In this document: positions 9,301 through 18,400 of the stretch, piece by piece
Layout of the letters: every line of letters begins with the position of its first letter
Numbering within the stretch: the first letter of the stretch is position 1
Assembly: GCA_028687335.1 (NCBI GenBank)
Contig: JAQUAI010000013.1
Coordinates: 1-64,000, forward strand
Length of the DNA stretch: 64,000 nucleotides
Source of the DNA: Gallionella sp.
Lineage (GTDB): Bacteria; Pseudomonadota; Gammaproteobacteria; Burkholderiales; Gallionellaceae
Direction of reading: 5' to 3'
Notes under the pieces: model-generated
What the model was told of the DNA's origin: nothing
Seen by the model: only the letters and a program-made list of their open reading frames with translations
Database searches by the model: none
Translations under genes and position numbers: made by a program

Positions 9301-9669
9301 GAACAAGCCATCGAAACCATGCGCAAGCTCAAACAAATTGGCGTACGCATTTCACTCGATGATTTCGGTACCGGCTATTCCAATTTTGGCTACCTGCGCC
9401 GCTTCCCGATAGACTGCCTAAAAGTCGATCAGTCATTCGTGCATGGTGTTGCAAACGACGCTGGCGACGCGGAAATTACCGCCACCATCATCAGCATCGC
9501 CCACCGACTAAAACTGCGTGTTGTTGCCGAAGGCGTGGAAAATACCGAACAAATCGCCTTCCTACGCGCAAATGAATGTGACGAATTACAGGGCTTTTAC
9601 TTCAGTAAACCGCTACCAGCATGGGAGTTTTTTGCACTACTGATGAGCGAAAAAACACTGGAAGACTAA
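6301..9669 (+). CDS. CBS(x4)-PAS(x3)-GGDEF-EAL cyclic-di-GMP protein
   Basis: About 1122 residues, no membrane segment. Two CBS pairs occupy roughly residues 35-290: four units, each with a near-repeat such as LGIFTEQDA, AGIVSEADF, LGIVTERDA and AGIITRHDI. A coiled linker and three PAS domains (about 330-700) follow, then GGDEF with an intact catalytic motif (RLGGDEF near 770) and EAL with EALARW near 899 and DDFGTGYSN further on. Both cyclase and phosphodiesterase domains therefore look competent. CBS pairs bind adenine nucleotides in other proteins, so energy or nucleotide input is an inference. Starts at 6238, 6301 and 6403 are all possible and none has a strong ribosome site; 6301 avoids overlap with divergent moaA. 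Confidence 0.88.
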   Translation: MDHAQAEPPHAIDKIKQTRANAIRIGQIKNIPSYMPTLPLRDILTCDVFTVSPDTALPEVLRSMESRHISCVIAVDENTLPLGIFTEQDAIRLMADRKVVSNLCMADVMSAPPLTAPLDMDFRAAFDQLSQKNFRHMIVVDDSGKLAGIVSEADFLHHMGMEFLVEIKTVSSVMSRKLSTLNEEATLADAVDCMAQQKISCIVITREQKPLGIVTERDAVRFARTINDPTQVSIVDVMNSPVQTIDSTFPLLDAIKQMETQGIRRLVVTEECLLAGIITRHDIVKTTQGRYIEFLHDVLERQRNELIDAKEQIAITRQKMLYHSLMEQINDTVIVSIADSGIIVDCNDQACRDFGYTREELLTLTIFDLATGIAPGPLWDAELSRIRSVGKRFVETQHRRRDGSLFTVEISAQLIQRDGGEYIVAVTRDLTERKAHEKKILASEKTYRNILNQTNETICILDEHHRFLDINIAAENTYGYSRSELLGKTPEFLYDPQQTDPKLIASLFAAASAGIPQFFEFSFLHKDGTRSLREVSLTRGEYFEKNAFIVVTRDITERKRVEEKLREMATVMECTHEGVVITDKLACILATNQSFCQITGYSADEVIGANISLLSSGRQSPLFYQEMWDALLKYDFWQGEIWNRRKNGELYPQLLTISAVKDENGQAARYIGVFADITQLKESQAELEFMAHHDPLTKLPNRALVEARMTQEIEQAHRHKHRLSVLFIDLDRFKQVNDSFGHLVGDELLQSVGERLRTRLREGDTLGRLGGDEFILLSTPLHDSQDAAVIARDILVVLSEPFKLSTGHEVFIGGSIGISLFPDNGTSVSELTKNADAAMYKAKENGRNQFSFYTATLNADARNKLELENDLRRAMLHNELSLHFQPKVDMRSGKICGAEALARWHRDDGHWVPPAQFIPLAEKSGLILVIGNWVIEQTCLQLRNWLDAGMSDICIAINVSARQFRSGHIDRLIKNALTKFDVPAACLEVELTETMLMHEPEQAIETMRKLKQIGVRISLDDFGTGYSNFGYLRRFPIDCLKVDQSFVHGVANDAGDAEITATIISIAHRLKLRVVAEGVENTEQIAFLRANECDELQGFYFSKPLPAWEFFALLMSEKTLED

Positions 9670-9749
9670 CTTTCAGACAGCGGCGGAGTTCACTGCGGGA
9701 TACCCCGTTTTCGGCATACCAAGCTCCCGCATGATTCGCCAACCCGGAC

Positions 9750-10529
9750 TCAAATCCCTCGGTTCTTTTTGATCAGATCGTAGGCGAGCTGAATTTCTTT
9801 CGCCTGCTCGGTTGCCATCGCAATCATGTCCTCCGGCATCCCCTGCCCGATCAACTTGTCCGGATGATACTGGCTAATCAGCTTGCGATAGGCGCGCTTA
9901 ACCTCAGCATCGGTACTCTCCTTGCTTACCCCTAAGGCCTTATAGGCATCGTCCAGTGCCGCCGCCGGATCGGCTTGTGCAGAACCAAAATGAGACTGAT
10001 TCAACACCATATCCAGCAAGCGTTTGAACGCCTCCCTACCATAACCGAGCCGCCCGGCAATATCGCTCAACAAAGCATCTTCAGCCGGATGAAATTCGCC
10101 GTCCGCATGCGCCATCACAATCAGATACACCAGCAAAACTTCTTTCAGATTGCGGGTATGGCCGCAAATCGCCATGAATTTTTTATAAGTACGATCCAGC
10201 TCAAAAGCAGGATCACTCCCCTGCTTAAACCACGCAATTGCTTGCTTGCGATGATCCGCCGTCATGCCTAGCTTTTGCATGAACTGCTCAACATGATCGA
10301 TCTCGTCTTGCGACACACGACCATCCGCCTTGGCCAGCTTGCCCATCGAAATAAATACCGTTTCCAGAAACACCGTCTGGCGCACCGCATTCCGCAAAGG
10401 GTTTAGTGCCCCTTGGCCCAGTGCGCGCACGCGATCAATTACCGCGCCCACAAAAAAACCGAGCAAGCCGCCCCAGAAACCCAAAAAGTAATAACCCGCC
10501 GCAATACCGATAAGTTTGAACAAAATCAC
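9750..10529 (-). CDS. djlA: DjlA-like membrane-anchored DnaJ co-chaperone
   Basis: A 259-residue protein with the DjlA layout: an N-terminal glycine-rich membrane segment (about 5-30), a TerB-like helical domain (about 50-170, with KADGRVSQDEIDHVE and HADGEFHPAED acidic loops) and a C-terminal J domain with the HPD motif (QYHPDKL) that stimulates DnaK ATPase. The start is a GTG at 10529 with TGGAG overlapping it; no ATG gives the full membrane segment. It is convergent with the GGDEF-EAL gene and followed by about 80 bp with no clear terminator. The symbol is assigned by architecture. Confidence 0.85.
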   Translation of the reverse strand: MILFKLIGIAAGYYFLGFWGGLLGFFVGAVIDRVRALGQGALNPLRNAVRQTVFLETVFISMGKLAKADGRVSQDEIDHVEQFMQKLGMTADHRKQAIAWFKQGSDPAFELDRTYKKFMAICGHTRNLKEVLLVYLIVMAHADGEFHPAEDALLSDIAGRLGYGREAFKRLLDMVLNQSHFGSAQADPAAALDDAYKALGVSKESTDAEVKRAYRKLISQYHPDKLIGQGMPEDMIAMATEQAKEIQLAYDLIKKNRGI

Positions 10530-10672
10530 TCCAGAAAAAATAACGCGACCCTTGGTCGCCGATAGAGGCAGGCATTATAGCGGTGCCTTGCCCTCAAAAA
10601 ATGCTGCCCACGCGCTAGAACAGCATTACACTCACGCCCCGCCTCTTGGCCCCCTCATTCAAAGGTTACCCG

Positions 10673-11164
10673 ATGTATCCAGTTCACGATGTTGACGCAA
10701 TTCTTCTGCTGGCCATATCCCTTGCCGCCAAACGCCGCCCAGCCGAACTGGCCGAAATCATCGCCGCCGCCGAACTGAACCAAAACGTGATTCCAACCGA
10801 AGCCAAACTGGCTGAGTCATTCGGTCGTCTTGCCGAATGTGGACTGCTATGCGAAAAATCCGGTGCTTACACACTGACAGCGGATGCGGAACAAATCATG
10901 GCAATGCAATCGAAAAAAGCCCTGCCCCCCGAACGCATCCACGACATCAAAGAAAGTCTGTCGGACTACACAACTAAAGAAAATCACGCGCCAGTTGTTG
11001 TCACCGAAGAACAACTGAGTGCCGCCATACAGGCGCACCACGCAATCAAAAACGTCAAAGTAAGAAACCTACTGGCACCCAAACCAAAGCCAGCGGTAGA
11101 CAGCAAACGTCCGCCACAACGTAAATCTTTCAAACCCTTCGCCGCACGCAAACGTAAGTCCTAA
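10673..11164 (+). CDS. Uncharacterised protein with a basic C-terminal tail
   Basis: A 163-residue protein of no recognised family. The first 85 residues are helical and reminiscent of a small winged-helix or Rrf2-like fold (alanine-rich helices, then CGLLCEKSGAYTLTADAEQ, which looks like a helix-wing). The last 40 residues are rich in Lys, Arg and Pro and could bind nucleic acid (inference). The ATG at 10673 follows AAAGGT; an upstream TTG at 10646 is less likely. It diverges from djlA over about 140 bp. Confidence 0.65.
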   Translation: MYPVHDVDAILLLAISLAAKRRPAELAEIIAAAELNQNVIPTEAKLAESFGRLAECGLLCEKSGAYTLTADAEQIMAMQSKKALPPERIHDIKESLSDYTTKENHAPVVVTEEQLSAAIQAHHAIKNVKVRNLLAPKPKPAVDSKRPPQRKSFKPFAARKRKS

Positions 11165-11919
11165 GAAAACGCTGATTAATCCAGATACTCATTCCCCAGC
11201 ATCCGCTGCGCTGACTGCCTAGCTTGCTTCATATGGGATAGCCGAGCCAACTCCCCCCTGACAGCGGAAGGGTCGCTGCGTTGCAGCGGGGCACCCATCG
11301 GCGTACTCCTTGCGGGTGTAAGGGGAGACTGGGAGGGGTTTTGGTGTACGCGTTTCCGGGTTAAAACATAATCTTGCCGTTTTCTTCAGCAGTGCTCCAC
11401 CACACAATCATCCGGCGCGGTAGTTCACAAATTTTTACCAAAATGCATAGGCATTTCGGTCTATGTATCTTGCCGCCAAGATATGCCAGAATCCCCCCAA
11501 CTCGCCAAACCCAAAGCACATCAACCGCCTCACCAAGAATGTGCGGAAAACGGCGAACCGCAATACAAGGGGCATCAGCAGCACTCACACAAAACCAAAC
11601 CAAGCTCACCACATCGTGAGACTGCATATGGTTTTTTTGCAAACAACTAGGCTACCCAGTAGCTCAGAAATTGCCGTATCGAAAAACAAGGGGTCGATAT
11701 GCCATTGCTGTGGAAAACACCAACACCCAACTGCGCTTTCATAGCGCGCGGAATTACCACGCTTCGGCAACAATCAATACGCACGATATTTCATCTTAGA
11801 TATTTTGAAAAAACCACGACACCGCTATATAGCGACATTGGTAATGACTATCTAGATGGTGGGGCGTTCGTGAAAATGCGTGCGGCGAATGATGGGGGGC
11901 TTGATATGAGGAGGGCGGG
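11165..11919. other. 755-bp intergenic region without a supported gene
   Basis: Short open frames overlap on both strands (for example 11374-11619 plus and 11361-11642 minus), but none has a ribosome site or a plausible protein composition. From 11245 to 11340 a CTCCCCCC...GGGGAG...GGGAGGGG tract forms a loose inverted repeat similar to tracts near 430, 12890 and 13860. The rest is AT-richer than its neighbours and may be decayed sequence or the promoter region of the following membrane protein pair. Confidence 0.45.
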
Positions 11920-12381
11920 ATGAATGTTGAAGAAAAAATGAGGCTCCGTTTTGTCCCGTACAAGGAGATGGTGACAATAGTTTGTGTGGTCGTATTTTTG
12001 TCCGTCATAGACTTTTTGTTTATCCAACCTGGACGATATTGGCGGGGCGGGGCGTGTGCGATATGCGTTTATTTATTTCGATTTGGTCAGTGGATACCGC
12101 TTGTGATTGGCGTGCTTACTCCGCTGCTGCCAAAATCTTGGCGGCTAGCTCCTCTTTTTGAATACTGGTACTTGTTAGTCGTATTTGAATACGTTTTTAT
12201 CGTCATCTATTCGGGAGTTTATGCAGAAAAATTCTTGCGTGGACTTGCTTGGACCGGTCCGCAAAGTGAAGCTGGTTTTGTTAGTGCCTTCTGGGTGTTT
12301 TGGCTCACCTGCGGAATTGCAATTGGTTTTTTAATTAAATACTGGAGATCAAGATACCAACAAGCGACGACAAGGCAATAA
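11920..12381 (+). CDS. Uncharacterised four-segment membrane protein (copy 1)
   Basis: A 153-residue hydrophobic protein with about four membrane segments (near 18-38, 57-75, 80-102 and 122-142) and a cysteine pair in the first loop (ACAIC). AGGAGGGCGGG lies just upstream of the ATG. It is clearly paralogous to the next gene: VPYKEM/LPYKQM, the shared stretch SVIDFLFIQP, LPKSWR, VVFEY, and QSEAGFV in both. No family was recognised. GC content is lower than in the surrounding genes, which hints at acquired DNA. Confidence 0.7.
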   Translation: MNVEEKMRLRFVPYKEMVTIVCVVVFLSVIDFLFIQPGRYWRGGACAICVYLFRFGQWIPLVIGVLTPLLPKSWRLAPLFEYWYLLVVFEYVFIVIYSGVYAEKFLRGLAWTGPQSEAGFVSAFWVFWLTCGIAIGFLIKYWRSRYQQATTRQ

Positions 12382-12439
12382 GCGGAACGAAAAGAGCGGA
12401 TGAAGCAAGCGATTTAACTGACAGGAGATGTGAAAAAAA

Positions 12440-12883
12440 ATGAAGCCTTGGATTCGTTATCTTCCGTACAAGCAAATGGCGACAATAATTTGCGTAGTCA
12501 CTGTTTTGTCCGTCATAGACTTTTTGTTTATCCAGCCGGAGAAATATTGGCGTAACGATGAGTGTGACGTATGCAGTTTTCTGATCCGAACAGGTGAATG
12601 GGTCCCCTTTTTAGTCGGGGCACTAACTTCACAGCTACCGAAATCTTGGCGTTCCGTACCACTGTTTGAGTACGGTTACGTGATGGTCGTATTTGAATAT
12701 ATTTTTATCGTTGTTTTTTCCATTTGGTATGCAGATGAGTTTTTGCGTGGAATTGCTTGGAGTGGCTCGCAAAGTGAAGCTGGTTTCGTTGCCGCCCTAT
12801 GGGGGTTCTGGCTTACATGCGGATTACTAATTGGAGTTGTTATTAAATCTTGGAGATCAATATGGACGGCATACTTGAAATAA
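12440..12883 (+). CDS. Uncharacterised four-segment membrane protein (copy 2)
   Basis: A 147-residue paralogue of the preceding gene, 58 bp downstream on the same strand. The same four membrane segments and the loop cysteines (CDVC) are kept. At DNA level a run around the SVIDFLFIQP codons is nearly identical in the two genes, so the duplication is fairly recent. The cytoplasmic end is short and basic. No catalytic motif is seen, and a role as a small transporter, sensor partner or immunity-type protein cannot be decided. Confidence 0.7.
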   Translation: MKPWIRYLPYKQMATIICVVTVLSVIDFLFIQPEKYWRNDECDVCSFLIRTGEWVPFLVGALTSQLPKSWRSVPLFEYGYVMVVFEYIFIVVFSIWYADEFLRGIAWSGSQSEAGFVAALWGFWLTCGLLIGVVIKSWRSIWTAYLK

Positions 12884-12890
12884 CTATTGC

Positions 12891-12980
12891 AAAGCTCCTC
12901 CCCTGAGAAGGGGTTGGGAGGGGTTTGAGCCTCCGTTCGTGGTGAGCCCCCATTCGACAAGCTTAGGGCGAACTGATAAA
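12891..12980. repeat. Intergenic palindromic repeat tract
   Basis: CTCCTCCCCTGAGAAGGGG is followed by GGGAGGGG. Next comes CCGTTCGTGGTGAGC plus TTCGACAAGCTTAGGGCG, which resembles the dispersed CGTTCGTGGTGAGCTTGTCGAAC repeat found in many proteobacterial genomes (recalled, not searched). It separates two convergent genes and could act as a transcription barrier. Confidence 0.5.
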
Positions 12981-12990
12981 GAGTATTCCC

Positions 12991-14454
12991 TTAAGCCTCG
13001 CTCCGGCTTAAGCGCGGGTCGAAGGCATCGCGCACTGCATCGGCAAACAGGTTAGCCGCCAACACCAGCACCAGCATGAAAGCAAATGCGGCAGCCAGCG
13101 CCCACCACACCATCGGTTCGCGCCCCATCTCCAAACGTGCCGCGTTAATCATGGTGCCAAAGCTGATCGTTGAAGGATCCACCCCGACGCCCACATAAGA
13201 CAGCACCGCCTCGGCCAATACCAGCGCGGAAAAATCCATCACCAGCGCAATCAGAATAATGTGCATGACATTCGGCATGATGTGCCGAGTGATAATGCGC
13301 ATGCTGGATACACCGAATGACTGTGCAGCTTGGATGTATTCCATTTCACGCAGCTTCAAAGTTTCGCCGCGCAACAAACGGCACAATCCCGTCCAACTGG
13401 TCATTCCCAGAATCAGACACAACGCGACCAAGCGCAGGTCGGCACGCTCCGCCGAAGTCTCAAACCAGTCGGCATGCTGATCAATGGTGATCTGCATCAT
13501 CAGCACCGCTGCCGCAATCAGCAGCACACTGGGAATAGAACTCAACACGGTATAAATGTACTGAATCACATCATCGACCCATCCCCTGAAATAACCCGCT
13601 GCCACACCGAGAAACAAGGCCAGCGGCAGCGTCACCAAGGTCGTCACCGTGCCAATAATGAGGCCGGTGCGAATGCTCTTCAGCGACAGGTACAACACGT
13701 CCTGCCCGACCTTGTCGGTGCCCAGCACGTGATAAGCCGTGGCGAGGTTGGTGATAGCACCGATGAAGGTGGCAAGAGTCAGGAAGGTGATGATTAGCGC
13801 ACCATATTTTGCGGTTAAGTTTTGCACCAAAGGCAAGCTCTGCCGACCTCCCCCATGCAGATGAGGTGTCGCCGCTTCCTCCCTAACAGGGGGAGATTGA
13901 GGGGCAGCACCTTTAAGCTTTCGAGTACGCAAAACCATCACAAAGCCGACGAACAAAACACCAAGCAGCAACCCAGCCAGTGCCCCTAGCCCACCCCGAC
14001 GCACGACATCTTCACTCTGCTGCGATGGGTCTTTCAGATGCGCCCCGCCATACTGCAATCTCGGAAAATCGCGCACCACATTACCCTGTGCATCCGTCGT
14101 ACTTTCTTTGGCGTACAGCGTTAGTGCGAACGGGGCAGAGTAGGTTTTTTCGGTATGCGTGCGCAGCGGTTCAACCAGTTTGTCGAACACGCTCAAAACT
14201 TCGGGGGCATAAACGGTTTCGCCGTTATTTTGCTGCGGTAGCGCAACACGGTAATGCAAGGTATCAAGCAACCCCACCACGAGAAAGCAAGACAACACCA
14301 GCAACGAAACCATGGCTGTGCTGCTGCGCGCCACGCGCCGCCAAGGCAACAGCAAATGCTCATGCCGTCGCACATGCCACATCGTCGCCATACCTGCCGC
14401 CAACAGCAGAAACACCAGCGCGTCGCTCCAAAGGATCATCGGCATAAAACTCAT
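12991..14454 (-). CDS. Oligopeptide-type ABC transporter permease (OppC/DppC-like, enlarged)
   Basis: A 487-residue inner-membrane permease. The C-terminal 270 residues form a normal BPD_transp_1 domain, with the EAA loop EYIQAAQSFGVSSMRI that contacts the ATPase. It is much longer than usual OppC proteins (about 300): an N-terminal part holds two membrane segments, a periplasmic stretch of about 100 residues (TLHYRVALPQ onward) and a third segment. A linker follows (about 185-215) whose DNA is a CTCCC-type repeat. It overlaps the upstream permease by 4 bp, so the two are coupled. No binding protein or ATPase gene is nearby; those must come from elsewhere. The substrate is unknown; peptides are the family default. 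Confidence 0.85.
   Translation of the reverse strand: MSFMPMILWSDALVFLLLAAGMATMWHVRRHEHLLLPWRRVARSSTAMVSLLVLSCFLVVGLLDTLHYRVALPQQNNGETVYAPEVLSVFDKLVEPLRTHTEKTYSAPFALTLYAKESTTDAQGNVVRDFPRLQYGGAHLKDPSQQSEDVVRRGGLGALAGLLLGVLFVGFVMVLRTRKLKGAAPQSPPVREEAATPHLHGGGRQSLPLVQNLTAKYGALIITFLTLATFIGAITNLATAYHVLGTDKVGQDVLYLSLKSIRTGLIIGTVTTLVTLPLALFLGVAAGYFRGWVDDVIQYIYTVLSSIPSVLLIAAAVLMMQITIDQHADWFETSAERADLRLVALCLILGMTSWTGLCRLLRGETLKLREMEYIQAAQSFGVSSMRIITRHIMPNVMHIILIALVMDFSALVLAEAVLSYVGVGVDPSTISFGTMINAARLEMGREPMVWWALAAAFAFMLVLVLAANLFADAVRDAFDPRLSRSEA
13845..13905. repeat. Repeat-like palindromic tract inside the permease gene
   Basis: ACCTCCCCCATGCAGATGAGGT and CCTCCCTAACAGGGGGAG form two adjacent imperfect palindromes in the CTCCC style seen between genes near 11245 and 12891. 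The reading frame stays open through it, so the element encodes a low-complexity linker rich in Pro, Gly and His. An in-frame repeat insertion is inferred. Confidence 0.45.
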
Positions 14455-15428
14455 TGCAGCCTCACCCGTGGATCAACAACCGTGTAGGAAATGTCGGTAA
14501 GAATCAGCCCCGCGATATACAGCACCGAGCCCAAGAACACCATCGCGCGCACCACGCTGAAATCCTGCGCGTTGATGGCATCAATGGTGTAGCTACCCAA
14601 ACCGGGAATGCCGAAAAACGATTCTGTGAGCAGACTGCCCATGAACAGCAGCGGAATGACTACCACCACGCCCGTGAGGATGGGAATCATGGCGTTTTTC
14701 AGCACATGCGTGAACAGTACGCGCAACTCTGACAACCCCTTGGCGCGCGCCGTACGCACGTAGTCCTTACCAATCTCTTCGAGGAAAATAGTGCGATACC
14801 AACGACTGCTGGAACCCACCCCACCCACCACGCCGATGAGAATAGGCAGCACCACAAACTTGAAACCGTTCATGCCCCCGTCATAGCCGGAGATGGGTAC
14901 CAGATGCCACAACTTGCTCACCAAAAACTGGCCGCCAATGATGTAGAACAAACCGGAGATCGACATCAGCAACACACACAAGGCAACACCGGCAATGTCG
15001 AGCGCGGTAGCGCGAAACAGCGTCATCAGCAGCGCAAAGCTGACATAAACAAACAGTCCAATAATGAAAGTTGGCAACGCGATGGCTAGGCTAGGCCCCA
15101 TGCGCGTGGCGATTTCGCGGCTGATGCTGCGACCGTCGTCCGAATACCCAAAATCGAATACGAACATGCTGGCTGATTTTTGCCAGAAAATGGTATCGCT
15201 GATTTTTTCCGTGCCGCTGGCTGCGCCGTTTACGAACAAAGGCTTGTCATAGCCGCGCTGCGCCTTCCACTTTTCAATCGCCTCCGGCGTAACACGCTTG
15301 ATGCCCAACTGCATCCGCGCCATATCGTCCGGCGTATTAACCACGAAAAACAACGCGAAGGTAAGCAGGTTCACCCCGATGAGAATGGGGATCGCGTTGA
15401 GAATGCGGCGGATGAGATAGGCGATCAT
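14451..15428 (-). CDS. Oligopeptide-type ABC transporter permease (OppB/DppB-like)
   Basis: A 325-residue permease with the classic OppB start (LIRRILNAIPILIGVNLLTF), about six membrane segments and an EAA-type loop (TARAKGLSELRVLFTHVLKN near residue 230). It ends DISYTVVDPRVRLQ, the normal C-terminus of this family. It pairs with the enlarged OppC-like permease through a 4-bp overlap. The short insert near 65-85 (KPLFVNGAASGTEK) is periplasmic. The gene lies 30 bp downstream of purL on the same strand, but a functional link is not evident. Confidence 0.87.
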   Translation of the reverse strand: MIAYLIRRILNAIPILIGVNLLTFALFFVVNTPDDMARMQLGIKRVTPEAIEKWKAQRGYDKPLFVNGAASGTEKISDTIFWQKSASMFVFDFGYSDDGRSISREIATRMGPSLAIALPTFIIGLFVYVSFALLMTLFRATALDIAGVALCVLLMSISGLFYIIGGQFLVSKLWHLVPISGYDGGMNGFKFVVLPILIGVVGGVGSSSRWYRTIFLEEIGKDYVRTARAKGLSELRVLFTHVLKNAMIPILTGVVVVIPLLFMGSLLTESFFGIPGLGSYTIDAINAQDFSVVRAMVFLGSVLYIAGLILTDISYTVVDPRVRLQ

Positions 15429-15460
15429 GCGTGCGCGCGAAGTGGCTTTTCAGCCACCTA

Positions 15461-18400
15461 TTACCCCACCCACTTCCTTGCGTTTTGGAACATGCGTAAC
15501 CATGCGCCATTTTCCTGCCACTCGCCCGGATACCACGAGTTTTGCACGGCACGGAACACGCGCTCAGGGTGCGGCATCATGATGCTGAAGCGACCATCCG
15601 GCGTGGTGAGCCCAGTGACGCCTTGCGGCGAACCGTTAGGGTTGAGCGGATAGGTTTCAGTAGCATTGCCGTAGTTGTCCACGTAGCGCAACGAGACCAG
15701 CGGTTGAGCGGCTTTAAGTTTCGCGGCATTGCCAAAGTCGGCATAACCTTCGCCGTGCGCCACAACGATTGGCATGCGACTACCGGCCATACCTTCGAAC
15801 AGAATAGAAGGCGATTGCTGCACTTCCACCATCACAAAGCGGGCTTCAAATTGTTCCGACTGGTTGCGCGAGAAGTGTGCCCAGTGTTCCGCACCGGGAA
15901 TGATCTCGTGCAGATTGCTCATCATCTGGCAGCCGTTACACACGCCGAGCGCAAAAGTGTCGTTACGCTGGAAGAAGGCTTCGAACTGGTCGCGTGCGCG
16001 CGAATTGAGCAGAATAGATTTTGCCCAGCCCTCGCCCGCACCGAGCACGTCGCCGTAGGAAAAACCGCCGCAAGCGGCAACGCCCTTGAACTCATCCAGT
16101 GTCACACGACCGCTGATGATGTCGCTCATGTGTACGTCCACAGCGGCGAATCCGGCGCGGTCAAACGCAGCGGCCATTTCCACTTGGCCGTTCACGCCCT
16201 GCTCGCGCAGGATGGCCATTTTCGGACGGCTGCGCGGCGTGAGCGTCGATGACTTGGTATCGAGTACTCCACGGAAAGAAGCCGGAACTTCGTTCAAATC
16301 AAATGTCAGTTTTGCGTGCAGGCCGGGATCTGCCACATCCAGCAGACCGTCAAACTCAGCTTGCGCACAAGCAGGGTTATCGCGCAGCTTTTGCAATTGA
16401 TAGGTCGTTTCCGACCAGATGCGTTGCAGATGCGCGGCATTTTCGCTGTACAGATTTTCATCGCCGCGAGTAATCGCAATCATGCCGCTCTCATTCAGCG
16501 TGGCGATTTTCTGCACGCTCTTGAGACCGGCCTCGGTCGCCAGTTGCAACACGTGTTGTAGATCGCGGTTGCGCACTTGTACGACTGCACCCAACTCCTC
16601 GTTGAACAAAGCGCGCAGCGTGTCGCCATGCAGTTCGTCCAGCTTGATGTCGAGGCCGATGTGCGATGCAAACGACATTTCGCACAAGGTAACGAAAGCG
16701 CCGCCATCGGAACGGTCGTGATAAGACAGCAACACGCCTGCGGCATTAAGTTGCTGCACCAGCTCAAAGAAAGATTTGAGCATGGCCGCGTCATCCACGT
16801 CCGGTGCGACATCGCCCACTTGTTTGTAAACCTGCGCCAAAGCTGAGCCACCCATGCGATTCTTGCCCTGCCCCAAATCAATCAGCAGCAGTGTTGTATC
16901 AAGATCAGCAGCGAGTTGCGGCGTAAGCGTATCGCGCGCATTACTGCTCGGCGCGAATGCGGTCACGATCAGCGACAAAGGTGCAGTCACAGCTTTGTCT
17001 TTTTTGCCATCTTTCCAAGTCGTTTTCATCGACATCGAATCTTTTCCGACCGGAATGCCGATGCCGAGTTGCGGGCACAGCTCCATGCCGACTGCGCGCA
17101 CGGTGTCAAACAGTGCGGCATCTTCGCCGTGGTGTCCGGCTGCAGCCATCCAGTTGGCGGAAAGTTTGATGTCGCCGATCTTTTCAATACGTGCGGCGGC
17201 AATATTCGTGATCGCCTCGCCCACCGCCATGCGGCCGGATGCAGGTGCATTGATGAGTGCCAATGGCGTACGTTCACCGAGTGCGAAAGCTTCCGCGCGG
17301 TTGGTGTTAAAGCCCATCAGCGAAACCGCCACATCAGCCACCGGCACTTGCCACGGGCCAACCATCTGGTCGCGCGCAGTCATGCCGCCCACGGTACGAT
17401 CACCAATGGTAATCAGGAAGTTTTTGTTCGCCACCGACGGCAGGCGCAATACGCGCGTGATGGACTCGGACAACGCCAGCGTACTGGTATCGAACGAAGA
17501 CAAACGCGGTGTTTCGCGCACCACATTGCGGGTCATCTTGGGCGGCTTGCCGAGCAACACCGACAGCGGCATATCCACTGGTGCATTTTTGAATTCACTG
17601 TCTTGCACGATGATTTGATCTTCATCAACAGCCGTACCGACTACCGCAAACGGGCAGCGCTCGCGCTCGCACATAGCGCGGAATTCTTCCAGACGTTCCG
17701 GCGCAATGGCCAGTACATAACGCTCTTGCGATTCGTTGCACCATATCTGCTTGGGCGACATACCTGTCTCATCCAGCGGAATCTTGCGCAGCTCAAAGTT
17801 CGCCCCTTTGCCGCCGCCGTGTACCAGCTCCGGCAAGGCATTCGACATACCGCCCGCGCCAACGTCGTGAATCGACAAGATCGGATTTTTATCACCCAAC
17901 TGCCAGCAACGGTCGATGACTTCCTGCGCGCGTCGCTGCATTTCGGGGTTGCCGCGCTGTACCGAATCAAAGTCCAGATTCTCGGCATTTGCACCAGTAT
18001 CCATCGAAGATGCCGCACCGCCGCCCAAGCCGATCAACATGCCGGGGCCGCCAAGGTGGATGACCAGCGCGCCCGTCGGCAGATCGTGTTTATGGGTATG
18101 ACCAGCGGAGATATTACCCACACCGCCTGCCAGCATAATGGGCTTGTGATAGCCGCGCATCTCACCACTGACTTGCTCTTCAAAAGTACGGAAATAGCCG
18201 GTCAAATTCGGACGGCCAAATTCGTTGTTAAACGCAGCGCCTCCCAGTGGGCCGTCGATCATGATCTGCAACGGAGTCACGATGCGCGAAGGCTTGCCGT
18301 AGTTGGCCTCCCACGGTTGCGTGAAGCCAGGGATGTTGAGATTGGAAACTGAGAATCCGGTCAAACCCGCTTTCGGTTTGGAACCGCTACCGGTTGCGCC

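Noticed and set aside
11361-11642. Overlapping short frames on both strands in the 11.2-11.9 kb gap
   Set aside because: They mask each other, have poor starts and no protein-like conservation pattern; decayed or non-coding DNA is simpler.
16916-18352. 478-codon open frame on the plus strand opposite purL
   Set aside because: It is the antisense shadow of purL, which has full family motifs; the translated product is His/Arg-rich and has no recognisable domain or ribosome site.
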